A stretch of DNA of 64,000 bases from Lachnospiraceae bacterium (GTDB lineage Bacteria > Bacillota > Clostridia > Lachnospirales > Lachnospiraceae), in contig JAFRSH010000038.1 in assembly GCA_017427685.1 (NCBI GenBank), positions 1-64,000 of the forward strand, in the 5' to 3' direction. Made by a program: the position numbers and the translations under genes. Under the pieces are notes generated by a model that saw only the letters and a program-made list of their open reading frames with translations, had not been told where the DNA came from and did not search any database. Of the stretch, positions 18,701-26,974 are shown one piece after another. The number at the start of each line of letters is the position of its first letter. Position 1 is the first letter of the stretch.

Positions 18701-21700
18701 ACTGCTTCCTGTCCTCAAGATAGTCTTTTCCGCTCAGGTATGCGGTCACCGTATCTCTGAAGGTTTTGGCATTCAGAAAGATAGCGTAGTCATGTGTCAT
18801 CGATCCGAGTGCTTCCTCCGGGTCGCGAATGGAGGTATGAGCAGCCACACGTGTAATGGTCTGCGAGTAAAGGTCGTTGAGCGATCCGTCGGCAGGGAGC
18901 TTGTCCTTTTCGGAAAGTATCTTTGTTATCAGCTTCCTCTGATCCTCGGGAAGATTAAGAAACTTCTTGTCCGACGAAAGAGTCCCGTTCCTGTCTATTC
19001 TCGTTTTTTTGCGGTATTCGATAAACGCCTTCCTGCCCTTTTCTTTACGATCGATGAGCGGTGCCATGTTTGTTTTGATTTCGTCCAGGTCTCTCAGAAC
19101 GTCTTTCATGTCGTTGTTCGCCTTCTCGATCTGACCGAACCAATCGGTAACCTGCTTATGTGCATCGTACTGAGCGGTATCCACTCTGATGAGGTTACAA
19201 CGCTCATTATGCAGGATTGAGACGAAAACAGCCTTTTCCTTGGAGGTGAGATCCTCGATATTGGTGATGACTCCGGCCTGCGCTCCGCCTGCGGCATTCC
19301 TTTGTCTCTGAAGTTCCCCAAAGATCTCGTTCGTAAGCTTTACGGTATTGTCCTCGACTCTGGCGACGTAGCCACTGAGTATCGAATCGTCGAGGATCGC
19401 CGACACACCGTCGATCATGAGGACGCTCATGACGACATTGCCGAGCTTTGCATCCTTTGCTTTCCTAAGCTTGGACTGAAGGATTTTTTTAAGGTTGGTG
19501 GTTCCGATCCTGTGGCCTTCAATCTGCTTGTCGTAGGCTTCAAGAGCGAGTGTTTGCTCAACGTTGTCGGTGGTGTTTTCGAGTATCAGGTCATGAATGT
19601 CTTTCTTTTTGCCGATGAGGTATTGCTCGAAGTAAGGATGCTTTGTGAGCTCTGCGGTCACTTCCACGCATCTCTTTATAATGGGATCGAGATAATTCTT
19701 CCACTCGGCTTCCGATCCGCCCACAAGCTTGTCGGAAAACGTTCTGTCCTCAAGGAGGATGGGGAACAGAGGACGGAACGCTCCGTTTGACATCGAATAA
19801 AACGACGAGATACGCTTATCCTTGTTCTGAACAGCCACCTGGATGAGGGGGGATTTCGAGGCTTCAATTGTCTTTCTCACGAGCTCGAGCATATCCTCTT
19901 CGGCAAGATTCGAAAGCACGGTCCTCCTGATGTTTGCTTCAAACTCCGGAGTGAAGGGGAAAGATTGTTTCTTGCAGAAGTGCCTTACTTTACGCAGCCT
20001 CGTGGCGTATCTGAGCATCGTCGCCTGCATGTTTTCCTCGAAGGTTTCGCGGTCGTCGGCATCGACAGAGGTTCCGAGAGCGACTGTGAGATCGCTCTGA
20101 AGCGAGGCAACACCTGCGTAGACATACTCCGGAACACCGGAATATGCCTGGGTGAGAGCTTGCATGACGACGTCCAAGTTTTGGATCATTATCGCCCGGG
20201 TATCCTCGTCAGTCACCTTTTCAATCTTCTTGCGTGCACGTTGCTCCCATCTCTGAAGGTGCGCTGTGTAAAGCGCGCGTGCTTGCGCAGTATCTGCCTT
20301 GCTGACCGCGTCGGGGATCGCGGGTGTGCTTCCGTCGGTGGAACCGCTTTCCGGTGTACTCTTGGCGGCTGCCTTCTGTTTCTCGAGTTCTCTTGAAGCG
20401 TAGGTGTAGAAGTCCTCCGGAGGCTCTATGCCGGAATCTGTCCTGAGTGCTTCGAGGAGCTTGTCGATATCCGTCATTCGCTTATAACGGCCGATGGATC
20501 GCACCTGTACCTTTTGGGTGATGAATGAACCAAGATTTGCCAGTGTTTCGGATGCCCCAAGCTTGGTCACGTCAAAGAAGACCCTGGGCTCCTGAAGGCT
20601 CTTGCCCAAAGTCAGAACTTCCTGTTTGGATTTCAGGATCTCCTGCTTGTCGAGGTGGTTGAAGTATCGTATGTCGAGTGCTTGTTTTGTAAGAGTATCA
20701 ACTTTCCCGGCCAGAACGTCTTCGAAAAGAGAGCGGCGGAACTCTACGTCTTTTTTGTATGTCTCGTTGGAACCGAGGATATCTATGAGCACCTTGATAC
20801 GGGATACGACAGACAAAGCGTAGCCGGTGATATGGTCGATCGTAAGTTCATTGAGGTCATCGAGCGACTTGGCTCCGGCCGGTCCGTCTTTAACGAGCTG
20901 CTTTTCCGTCTGAGCATAAAGAACATCGAAATCAGCGTTCAGCAGTTCTTTTATTTCGGCATCGTAATCAGCCTGAGAGATCTGACTGCGTATCGTATCG
21001 CGAAGGATCTCTCTTGCGGAGCTGCCGGCCTTAAGCTTGTACTCAGGAAGCTCGGGACCCTTCTGGGCAAGCAGCATGAGACGCGTCTTCTCGCGCTCCT
21101 TTGACATGCCGAGCAGGGTTTTGTCCAGGCTCTCGTACATGACCCTCATCCTGCCGACGGTGTAGTCGCGCGACATTTCGTTAAACCGCGCCTTGTCCTG
21201 CTGCACGACGATGCTGACATCGATAGCTTCTTCCTTGCGCTTATGCGCGCCGATTATGGTAAGAGGATCCACGACATAGGAAGCGGCCCGGGTCTGCCCG
21301 CTGACGAGCTCGCCGGGTCTGCCCCTGTACATTTGATCTATCTGAGGAGAGGACTCTATTGTTGTTGTAACGCTTATGTGGTCTGCCTTTGCTTTTCTGT
21401 ACTCGGCGGAGGATCTGACCGCCTCGCTCAGGAGGGAAACGCTCTCTCTGAGCGCCTCAAGGCGTGTTTCATACTCGGACGCGAGCTTCTTTTGCTTGCG
21501 CGTGCCGTTCGCGTAATGTGAAAGAGTATCTCCCTGAACCTCATGAAGGAGCTTGTCCATGAAGATGATCTTGGCAGCGTAGGGGTACTCCTTGAAATAC
21601 TGCGAATCGACATCCGGTTCGTCGGAGTCGAACAAACCCATCTTAGTCTTGACCGTTTCGAGCGCAGCGGAGACTTCTTCCGCGGTATGAGCGTTGTTCA

Positions 21701-23780
21701 GTTGTTCGACGGCATTCAGCTTGTCGGCGATCACAGCGATCCCGCCCCAGTGAGCCTTCATTTCCTTGTCGAAAAGACCGCATGAGGAAGAAAGCGCGTC
21801 TGCCGCGAGTGACGCGTTTTCGTCTGTCACCTCGTCGCCACGCAGGAAGCGGTTGGTATGTCGCTCCATTGCTTCCCTGAGCTTACCGCCTGAGATAAAA
21901 CCGTGGCGCACGAAGAAGGCGCGGGTTTTACGGACGCCCAGATACTTTTCTTTGCCGTCGGAGTAGCTGTCGAGCTTTTCGATACGACCGGAAGGGATCT
22001 TCAGTTCGAGCTTCTGTGTGTTTTGTTTGAGATAGGAGATCTTGGTCTGTACAACCTGTTCGATGTTTTCCTCACGAACCTGATCTTCAAGAGTCTCAAG
22101 GACTTCGTCTTCAACCTCTCTTAAGAGACCTCCCGAGTCCCGTTCATGATGCTCGGGATCGATGGGTGTTTTCTTTTTCTCTCGCCTCAGACTGTCGAAT
22201 ACCCTGTCATCACGCTTGCGCTCCTCCTCGGCTTGCCTTCGGCCTTCTTCGGTGGACAGCAACGCGCGACGCTCGGCTATTCTTCCGTATCCCCCCGCGG
22301 TTCCGTCAGCCCTGAGAAAATTAGCGCCGCGCCTGCCGATACCGCGGTTGAAGATTGCTGAGTGTTCGTCGAAGAAAGAATTGCTGGCGCTATGATGTTC
22401 TTTGAGAATTTGCTTATGTTCCGCTTTGGAGGTCGCAAGAAACGAGGCATACTGAAAGATCCCGGAGGCGCTGTCTATAAACTCGTTCCCGGTACGAAGA
22501 GCGACTGTATATTTGTACTGGCCACTTGTCAGTTCACGGACAGAAGGAACCTGTTTCTGAAAATGCTGAGCCATAACAGAGAATGCGTTGACAGCTTTGG
22601 TTGCTTCTTCGGGGCTGATCTTGTTCTCACGTGTTTGACTGATGAAGCGCGCGGCGGCACCCATGGCCTGTTGTGCGACGATGCCGTAACGGTATGACAG
22701 TGAAGCAAGCTTGTCCATGATGCCGTCACGTGTTTTTTCATCGTAGTCTTTTTGGGTCGTTCTTGCCTCAGCCTGGTCACTGATCTGGAAGAAAACATTG
22801 TGAAAAGCGAGCAGCACCTTCTCAAGGTCGGCGCTGAAAGCCCGGACGTTCGGATCGTCCGAAGTCTTTGCCTGCCCGAGGTAATTAAATGCAGCCTGAG
22901 TCTTGAGGAGAGAGAAGTCCATTCGGTCGTATTGTTCCTTGTAGACTCCGTAACGCTCCTCCTCGTTCTTCGGAGCAAAACAGGACGGGGGCAACTCAAA
23001 ACGATAGGGATTGTCCCATGCCATTTCTTTTTTGAATGTCTCCTGTGACATAGCATTGTTCTCGACCAGCTCTCTGCGCACGAGGAGATCGTGCCTGTAG
23101 CCCTCCTCCCATGTACCGCCGTCAAAACGGGTGTGTTCGGCGTAACACATGGTGGATAAGATAGCACGGAAGACATAGTTACGCATCACGTTTTTTTCGA
23201 GGAGTTTGTCTGCGGTCTTCTCGAATTCATCCCAGGGCCTTACGCGGAAGCTTGCCGCACGCTCGAGGACGGGCGCAAATGCGGGTGTCTCGCATTCCTT
23301 CTTCATGAAGGCGATGATATCGCCGTTTTCCTTGTAAAGGGCGATCGCCTTTTGGACCTTGGAGAGATAATCTTTTCGGGCGGCTTCTTTTTTCTTCGGT
23401 TTTACTTTCTCAACCTCGGCAGCGGCATCCGCGAGGATTTTGTCCATACTCTGCTGGTCCATGTACTGATTGAGCGCAAAAGCTGCAAGAGCCTCACGGG
23501 ATTCTTTCGGAAACTTGGTGAGCTGCTTGTAGTCATCCTTAAAGAATTTCTGCGCCTCTTCGGTCTGGGTCTTGGTCGTTGCAAGAGTTGCGAGAGCTGT
23601 CTGTAGCTCAGCAGAGTCTGCCTGCACGGTACCGGGAGCCTGGATCGAGATCGGCGCGGAAGGGGCATGTGTTTCGGTACTGATCTCTTTTTCGAGATTT
23701 AATTCACCGGTGAGGGAAAGATCGGCATTGACCGGATCCGCCGGTTTTGTCGCTTGCATCAGGTTAGGATTATCACTCAT
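15780..23780 (-). CDS. Giant 2666-residue protein of unknown function
   Basis: This is the largest gene in the window. There is no signal peptide. The N-terminus is Ala/Pro/Thr-rich, followed by long, mostly helical and highly charged sequence with predicted coiled-coil stretches. A Glu/Lys/Arg-rich segment lies near residues 525-600, and a flexible Ser/Thr/Gly/Pro linker near 1138-1165. Near the end are two hydrophobic or amphipathic blocks, about 2346-2372 (IQAVSAISQAVVAAVVLA) and about 2393-2433, which could insert in a membrane or pack as helices. No catalytic motif, transport signal or known toxin domain is recognised. ATG 23780 overlaps the GNAT gene before it by 8 nt, so it is the last gene of a coupled operon. 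Size and context would fit a structural scaffold, a delivered cargo or a phage-like component, but none of these is shown by the sequence. Confidence 0.9.
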   Translation of the reverse strand: MSDNPNLMQATKPADPVNADLSLTGELNLEKEISTETHAPSAPISIQAPGTVQADSAELQTALATLATTKTQTEEAQKFFKDDYKQLTKFPKESREALAAFALNQYMDQQSMDKILADAAAEVEKVKPKKKEAARKDYLSKVQKAIALYKENGDIIAFMKKECETPAFAPVLERAASFRVRPWDEFEKTADKLLEKNVMRNYVFRAILSTMCYAEHTRFDGGTWEEGYRHDLLVRRELVENNAMSQETFKKEMAWDNPYRFELPPSCFAPKNEEERYGVYKEQYDRMDFSLLKTQAAFNYLGQAKTSDDPNVRAFSADLEKVLLAFHNVFFQISDQAEARTTQKDYDEKTRDGIMDKLASLSYRYGIVAQQAMGAAARFISQTRENKISPEEATKAVNAFSVMAQHFQKQVPSVRELTSGQYKYTVALRTGNEFIDSASGIFQYASFLATSKAEHKQILKEHHSASNSFFDEHSAIFNRGIGRRGANFLRADGTAGGYGRIAERRALLSTEEGRRQAEEERKRDDRVFDSLRREKKKTPIDPEHHERDSGGLLREVEDEVLETLEDQVREENIEQVVQTKISYLKQNTQKLELKIPSGRIEKLDSYSDGKEKYLGVRKTRAFFVRHGFISGGKLREAMERHTNRFLRGDEVTDENASLAADALSSSCGLFDKEMKAHWGGIAVIADKLNAVEQLNNAHTAEEVSAALETVKTKMGLFDSDEPDVDSQYFKEYPYAAKIIFMDKLLHEVQGDTLSHYANGTRKQKKLASEYETRLEALRESVSLLSEAVRSSAEYRKAKADHISVTTTIESSPQIDQMYRGRPGELVSGQTRAASYVVDPLTIIGAHKRKEEAIDVSIVVQQDKARFNEMSRDYTVGRMRVMYESLDKTLLGMSKEREKTRLMLLAQKGPELPEYKLKAGSSAREILRDTIRSQISQADYDAEIKELLNADFDVLYAQTEKQLVKDGPAGAKSLDDLNELTIDHITGYALSVVSRIKVLIDILGSNETYKKDVEFRRSLFEDVLAGKVDTLTKQALDIRYFNHLDKQEILKSKQEVLTLGKSLQEPRVFFDVTKLGASETLANLGSFITQKVQVRSIGRYKRMTDIDKLLEALRTDSGIEPPEDFYTYASRELEKQKAAAKSTPESGSTDGSTPAIPDAVSKADTAQARALYTAHLQRWEQRARKKIEKVTDEDTRAIMIQNLDVVMQALTQAYSGVPEYVYAGVASLQSDLTVALGTSVDADDRETFEENMQATMLRYATRLRKVRHFCKKQSFPFTPEFEANIRRTVLSNLAEEDMLELVRKTIEASKSPLIQVAVQNKDKRISSFYSMSNGAFRPLFPILLEDRTFSDKLVGGSEAEWKNYLDPIIKRCVEVTAELTKHPYFEQYLIGKKKDIHDLILENTTDNVEQTLALEAYDKQIEGHRIGTTNLKKILQSKLRKAKDAKLGNVVMSVLMIDGVSAILDDSILSGYVARVEDNTVKLTNEIFGELQRQRNAAGGAQAGVITNIEDLTSKEKAVFVSILHNERCNLIRVDTAQYDAHKQVTDWFGQIEKANNDMKDVLRDLDEIKTNMAPLIDRKEKGRKAFIEYRKKTRIDRNGTLSSDKKFLNLPEDQRKLITKILSEKDKLPADGSLNDLYSQTITRVAAHTSIRDPEEALGSMTHDYAIFLNAKTFRDTVTAYLSGKDYLEDRKQSLLRGLFDFYGREITDGTYLLTAEQIKESLDSFFNNEKVRNEFVRFVCDSTGGYAGFSSEQTETEHTSFLGMTTREQFEDSVKDFRQFREYFTLSPEERVLCGQLIAIDGALAEPMSFLERTLRVQGSVSAQKNDLIYSYLTGAPIQAANYRTVDRILYCDGKFRTEYLKSAIAVVKQVREMKNSRSFILTDAECKQLMSEEIHEEEYAKDTVISAMSDLLVTVETRQDELKRDKYTPNSERLFEYFTALRPFVSQMRAFLKDELAGGNAELRKKVQECYDDYVMLEGYTRLLTQRNDPNADLNKLETEKHTIEEHFGLKLNTYTGKATNDRREAFYSFMDEHLYATDRITRETVAARDRTEEDYPPATVEAVKAIDRWIAMHAANTAESDTENIFGSQILSHPISERLFVYYVVEKDRLADANTFDAVLSQAYVPNLDAFVSQMTKAWWHVGSHIATALKSTDFVKDHTLISAMLANTGSLCFDKLEGAIHLLDDHDTEFAEHVADASHMLIAKDDPTLPMPLRESLRDRNNKYLYLHDQIIKLEEMSKDLKADDPKLLKQEKAMRDALILVTDADAVYGEQVTRLMNFLKSGKLEDKANAAQAAEERKDGARDLLISFPGTVASLAETLRDSAPPFWKLKDLKDLVSSKPAGFFTGIQAVSAISQAVVAAVVLAEDSEDMTATARARAGLELLDNATSVVETVGAVAGDLLGSSVQEGAEAFASGFGSIVQVVNGVSGAVLDLTSKVRLRFARYRTGRQTRQMLRHADSQHEATHVNELQRDSQNVERAFQRSLSADLRDDAISTIGGLSKLLLRGGIGEAIDKVTSAVSTITGFFRSGKEKTALIDDFIGTDVLLAKYNKLCEDGSMAYHDLRTDDDKKEFIRKEALKRLHAPSFDVFFTDLAARYARVLHNHIFARANGTPILSSDTEEIAQRESFRALFPETTFKYPDTADQAGSPTTADLAKLIMNA

Positions 23781-24540
23781 TTTCGGCCTCTCTTATCATA
23801 ATGTGTGCGTTGGCGGAACTTGCGGCTTTGATCCCGAACTTCGCGGTGAACAGTTCCTCAAACTTGATGATGTTCTCGCCGGCCAGGTCGACATAAACAG
23901 TGGCAACACCGTCTTCCTTCATGCGGTCGGTTGTTTTTTGGAGCAGATATGAAAGGAGAGGAAGAGATCTGCCGTCGGATCTGAGCTCACTGATGAGAGC
24001 CGAGCTGAAGAACGGCACACAGGTGAGAGCGGCCGCTTCCTCGTCACCGATGAAAATGGCGCCACCGTACTTGTTCGTGACGGGATCCGCGGGTACATAC
24101 CGTGCTCCCTTGGGCAGTTTGGCATCGGCGAAGGGATCCTTCTCGAGGATCGATCCGAGGTCGTAGGTTTTACGCTTCGAGGGACTTTCTTCCTCGGTAA
24201 AGCCGGCTTTCTTGAGCAGATTAAAGGCGGGATCGGTCTCTGTCTCACTGTCGGTGAGGAAGAGGATTCCCGCGGTGTAGGCGAACCCGCTGTCACCTGC
24301 GAGTTCGCAGACATAGTCTAAGAGCGCCGTCGCGAAGCCTTTCCTGCGCTGCGAGGGGGCAGTGTAGATCCTGTTGATCATAAGTCCGTTCCCGTCGGCT
24401 TCGGCAATGATGTAACCTACCGCTTCACCGTCGTCGGTGATGCTTCCGAGTGCCACCGAATTCTCTGCGAGGGCGTCCTCAAGAGCTTCGTCCGGGAGAA
24501 AATACCCGGCGTTTTCCTGTGCTATGCGTGTGATCTCCAT
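23773..24540 (-). CDS. GNAT-family acetyltransferase-like protein, two-part
   Basis: The protein has 255 residues, starting at ATG 24540 with AGGAAGG about eight bases upstream. The N-terminal half is a recognisable GNAT domain: a GYIIAEADGNGLMINRIYT strand pair, the acetyl-CoA loop Q-R-R-K-G-F-A-T-A-L, and LLKKAGF in motif B. The C-terminal half (about 140-255) is a second alpha/beta region like that in the next gene upstream. It may acetylate an amine or protein N-terminus; since it is coupled to the giant gene by an 8-nt overlap, the giant protein is a candidate substrate. That link is inference. Confidence 0.75.
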   Translation of the reverse strand: MEITRIAQENAGYFLPDEALEDALAENSVALGSITDDGEAVGYIIAEADGNGLMINRIYTAPSQRRKGFATALLDYVCELAGDSGFAYTAGILFLTDSETETDPAFNLLKKAGFTEEESPSKRKTYDLGSILEKDPFADAKLPKGARYVPADPVTNKYGGAIFIGDEEAAALTCVPFFSSALISELRSDGRSLPLLSYLLQKTTDRMKEDGVATVYVDLAGENIIKFEELFTAKFGIKAASSANAHIMIREAENE

Positions 24541-24579
24541 TTGATAACCTTCCTATTATACGTGTATGTTTTGAAACGA

Positions 24580-25443
24580 TCAGTCCGGTCGAACCTTCGG
24601 GAGGGAGTCGGACGATGTAAAGCGTAAGATACCTTCGAGCACCTGCCCGCTTCTTGCGTTCGGAGCGAGAAACTCGATCAGCTTCTCCGAACCTGTCAGG
24701 ACTATGGGGGCGATCACGACCTGTTCGGGGTCGTAAAGCTCTGTAGCCTTTTTGTAAGCGGCACCCAGCAGAGTGCGAAGGATGGTCGGGGTCGATGAGT
24801 AAGCCAGTTCAAACACGATGCTTTCATCGAGGTGCGAGAAGAGGAGCAGTCCTCCCTTCCCGGGTCCGTCCGTGTAGAGGACGCTCAGCTCCGGGTCGTA
24901 ATTTTGCCACGGGATCGGGAGCTCTACCGGAACAGCCCGCTTGTCGGCGGAGATGACATGTTCTATCGCTTCCCTCATCCCGGGATCCGCGTCCGCAAGG
25001 AAAGTGCCCTTGCCGGCCTTGAGCCCTGAGGAGTCGACGTCCTCCAGAGCGAAGGAGTAGATATTGTTCTTCCTGGTGGTGATCTCAAAGCCCGCCATCC
25101 GAAGGATGTCTCTTGTCCGCGGCGTTGCCTCGGCTTCGTGGATCTGAACAAACACGCCGCCGTGACGACCGACGCGTCTGGCTTGCGTGATGATGTAGCG
25201 GATGAATTCCGCAATGGCGGTATCGGTGCGATAGTTTTCGCGCGTCTCCGTCCAGATTATCTCGAGCCAGTCTCCGTGTGTGTTGGTGACGGCCGAACCG
25301 ACCACATCCTCGGGATCACCGCTCGGACCGTGCACAAGCGTGAGCGTCAGCTCGTCGGCATCCACGAGATCTATGTATTTGTCGGGGATATATTCCCGGA
25401 AGCCGTCGAGTGCCGGCCCGGTAACAGTATGGCTGGTAAACAT
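24580..25443 (-). CDS. Divergent GNAT-like protein, paralogue of the next gene
   Basis: The protein has 287 residues, and its ATG 25443 lies 1 nt after the stop of the preceding gene (GGAGG ribosome site). The layout parallels the 255-residue neighbour: strands ending WLEIIWT, a helix where the acetyl-CoA loop should be (ENYRTDTAIAEFI), then RDILRMAGFEI in the motif-B position. The loop lacks the R/Q-x-x-G-x-G/A pattern, so catalysis is doubtful and it may be a structural or binding partner. The two genes probably arose by duplication. The GNAT fold is inferred from this parallel. Confidence 0.55.
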   Translation of the reverse strand: MFTSHTVTGPALDGFREYIPDKYIDLVDADELTLTLVHGPSGDPEDVVGSAVTNTHGDWLEIIWTETRENYRTDTAIAEFIRYIITQARRVGRHGGVFVQIHEAEATPRTRDILRMAGFEITTRKNNIYSFALEDVDSSGLKAGKGTFLADADPGMREAIEHVISADKRAVPVELPIPWQNYDPELSVLYTDGPGKGGLLLFSHLDESIVFELAYSSTPTILRTLLGAAYKKATELYDPEQVVIAPIVLTGSEKLIEFLAPNARSGQVLEGILRFTSSDSLPKVRPD

Positions 25444-25444
25444 C

Positions 25445-26137
25445 TTATTCTTTTCCTCCGGGGATCGTCATGTACTGGGAGACCGATTTCCTGATCAGTG
25501 TGCTGTTCATGGCTATAAAGTCTTCGGCGATGGTGTCCTTTAGCTCGACGAGAGTCCTGTCCGCCGCCCACATCACGAACGAGATGATCTCAAAGGTCGT
25601 TCGTGCGATGACCTCACTCTCGATCAACATCTCGAGGAGTTCTTTGCGCTCTATGTCGTTGAGGTGCCGGATCGCATCTTCCGCGATCATCCCTTCGATC
25701 GACTCACGGAGCACTGCCGCCCGTTCGCGGCACTCGGCAACTCCTTCATTATTAAAGAGGACTGCGTAGAGTGACTGGATGTTAAAGAGTCCGGGATACT
25801 CTCCGGTAAGAGCCGTGAGCTTCGCGAAAGCTTCCCTGCAGCCCGTCAGACCGATGATCTCGCGTTCTTCGGGGTCGAGCATGAAGGGCTCCGGCATCTT
25901 AAACCCGGGCAGATCACCCATGACTGTTTCCTGAGGGTCGGTTCCCGTTTCTTTGACAAAATCATTTATCAGCAGTTCGGCGAGCTCGCTCTTTTGTCCT
26001 GTCTTCGTGCCCGCCCCGCTTTCGGGGAGCATTGAGAAGCTCTTCTCGGCTTTCTTGAGGACTTCCGCCGTCGTGAGCAGGTTCTTTTTCTTCCAGAAGA
26101 GGTCGCCGTTGCGACGGTCGAGAGATGTTTCTACCAT
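25445..26137 (-). CDS. Helical protein of unknown function, first gene of the giant-protein operon
   Basis: The protein has 230 residues from ATG 26137 (GAGG five bases upstream). The frame is open further upstream, but the promoter at 26214-26242 places the transcript start near 26207, which excludes the longest version. An ATG at 26206 would be leaderless. The protein is mostly helical, with LNDIERKELLEMLIESEV-type stretches and no recognised motif. Its stop is 1 nt from the next start, so it is translated with the two GNAT-like proteins and the giant protein. It might act as a chaperone or adaptor for the giant protein, by position only. Confidence 0.65.
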   Translation of the reverse strand: MVETSLDRRNGDLFWKKKNLLTTAEVLKKAEKSFSMLPESGAGTKTGQKSELAELLINDFVKETGTDPQETVMGDLPGFKMPEPFMLDPEEREIIGLTGCREAFAKLTALTGEYPGLFNIQSLYAVLFNNEGVAECRERAAVLRESIEGMIAEDAIRHLNDIERKELLEMLIESEVIARTTFEIISFVMWAADRTLVELKDTIAEDFIAMNSTLIRKSVSQYMTIPGGKE

Positions 26138-26213
26138 ATATATACCTCGCGGGATATCCCTCACGCTTATGTCCTCGGCCGGGGGATATCTTCTTATTAA
26201 TAACATACGTACA

Positions 26214-26242
26214 ATTATACAATAAGCCTCGTGACCGGTAAA
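26214..26242 (-). promoter_or_regulatory. Promoter of the giant-protein operon
   Basis: On the minus strand, TTTACC (26237-26242), a 17-nt spacer and a perfect TATAAT (26214-26219) form a sigma-A-like promoter. It is divergent from the rpsJ promoter at 26287, with about 45 nt between the two -35 boxes. The expected leader to ATG 26137 is about 70 nt. Confidence 0.6.
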
Positions 26243-26286
26243 GAAATGACTTGGCGGAAGAAATCGCAGAAAATGTAAAAAAGTGC

Positions 26287-26315
26287 TTGCATTCCTGATA
26301 AAAGCATGATAGTAT
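26287..26315 (+). promoter_or_regulatory. Promoter of the S10 operon
   Basis: TTGCAT (26287-26292), a 17-nt spacer and TAGTAT (26310-26315) fit a vegetative promoter. Transcription would start near 26322, leaving a leader of about 270 nt before rpsJ. Confidence 0.55.
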
Positions 26316-26321
26316 GTTTCT

Positions 26322-26592
26322 TGCTGTGAGTTGATAGCGTAGAAGCGTGAGGTTGCAGCAAGCTTGCTTGCTGGTTTTTCCGTGGAGCGAATGTCAAGTT
26401 TACAAAACTGACGACAAGTCACTGTACAATTTAACTTCTGCCTCTGAGCAGATAAACCGTGAACTTCGGTTCTTTCCTACCGGGCGTTTTGACCCGGAAT
26501 TTTAAAGGAGAGATCATGAAACACACGGGTGAGTGTACAGTCGCCGCTTGTTGTACTTTTAAGAAAAGTGCGAAAAGGAGGAGACTTTTTTT
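26322..26592 (+). promoter_or_regulatory. Long structured 5' leader of rpsJ
   Basis: About 270 nt separate the likely transcription start from the rpsJ ATG. The stretch contains a GCAAGCTTGCTTGC self-complementary segment near 26358-26371, a TCAAGTTT/AAACTGA pairing near 26393-26412 and a CCGGG-CGTTTTGA-CCCGG hairpin at 26480-26497. No U-tract terminator is seen. Ribosomal-protein leaders of this size often bind one of the operon's own proteins. The identity of the RNA class is not established here. Confidence 0.5.
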
Positions 26593-26608
26593 ATGGCAAA
26601 TCAAGTAA
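26516..26608 (+). CDS. Possible 30-codon leader peptide overlapping rpsJ
   Basis: ATG 26516 follows AAAGGAG with a 5-nt gap, an ideal ribosome site. The 30 codons include four Cys (ECTVAACC region) and a [10 protein letters not shown] stretch, and end at TAA 26606-26608, inside the rpsJ coding start and in another frame. Translation would cross the rpsJ ribosome site and could modulate rpsJ initiation. It may be chance, as no relative is known. Confidence 0.3.
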   Translation: MKHTGECTVAACCTFKKSAKRRRLFLWQIK

Positions 26609-26919
26609 TGAGAATCACCCTTAAGGCTTATGATCATCAGCTTATCGATGCATCCGCAGCCAAGATCGTCGACACCGTTAAGAAGACGGGATCGCAGGTC
26701 AGCGGCCCTGTACCGCTTCCCACAAAGAAGGAAGTTATCACTATCCTTCGTGCGGTACACAAGTATAAGGATTCGCGTGAGCAGTTTGAGCAGAGAACCC
26801 ATAAGAGATTGATCGACATCATCACACCCAATGCTAAGACAGTTGATGCTCTGTCGAGACTCGAGATGCCCGCCGGTGTCTACATCGACATCAAGATGAA
26901 AAATAAGCAGGCTAAATAA
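26593..26919 (+). CDS. rpsJ: 30S ribosomal protein S10
   Basis: The protein has 108 residues and is the first gene of the S10 operon. S10 helps build the 30S head and, as NusE, joins the NusB antitermination complex. The sequence carries the family's [16 protein letters not shown] opening and the HKRLIDI loop region. A strong AAGGAGGAGA site precedes ATG 26593. It is slightly longer than the usual 102 or so residues because of a short C-terminal tail. Confidence 0.98.
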   Translation: MANQVMRITLKAYDHQLIDASAAKIVDTVKKTGSQVSGPVPLPTKKEVITILRAVHKYKDSREQFEQRTHKRLIDIITPNAKTVDALSRLEMPAGVYIDIKMKNKQAK

Positions 26920-26974
26920 GTCCTAGCTAGGATGATCGCGAGAGCGATCCGCTGTAGAAAATAGGAGGTTACAC

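Noticed and set aside
15780..23780. Assignment of the giant protein to contractile injection, type VI secretion or polymorphic toxins
   Set aside because: No tail sheath, tube, baseplate, spike, PAAR, Rhs or DUF4157-like motif is visible in the protein or its neighbours, so the link would rest on size alone.
15954..23952. Many plus-strand open frames across the giant gene
   Set aside because: They are short, lack ribosome sites and run antisense to one uninterrupted 2666-codon frame. None resembles a known protein.
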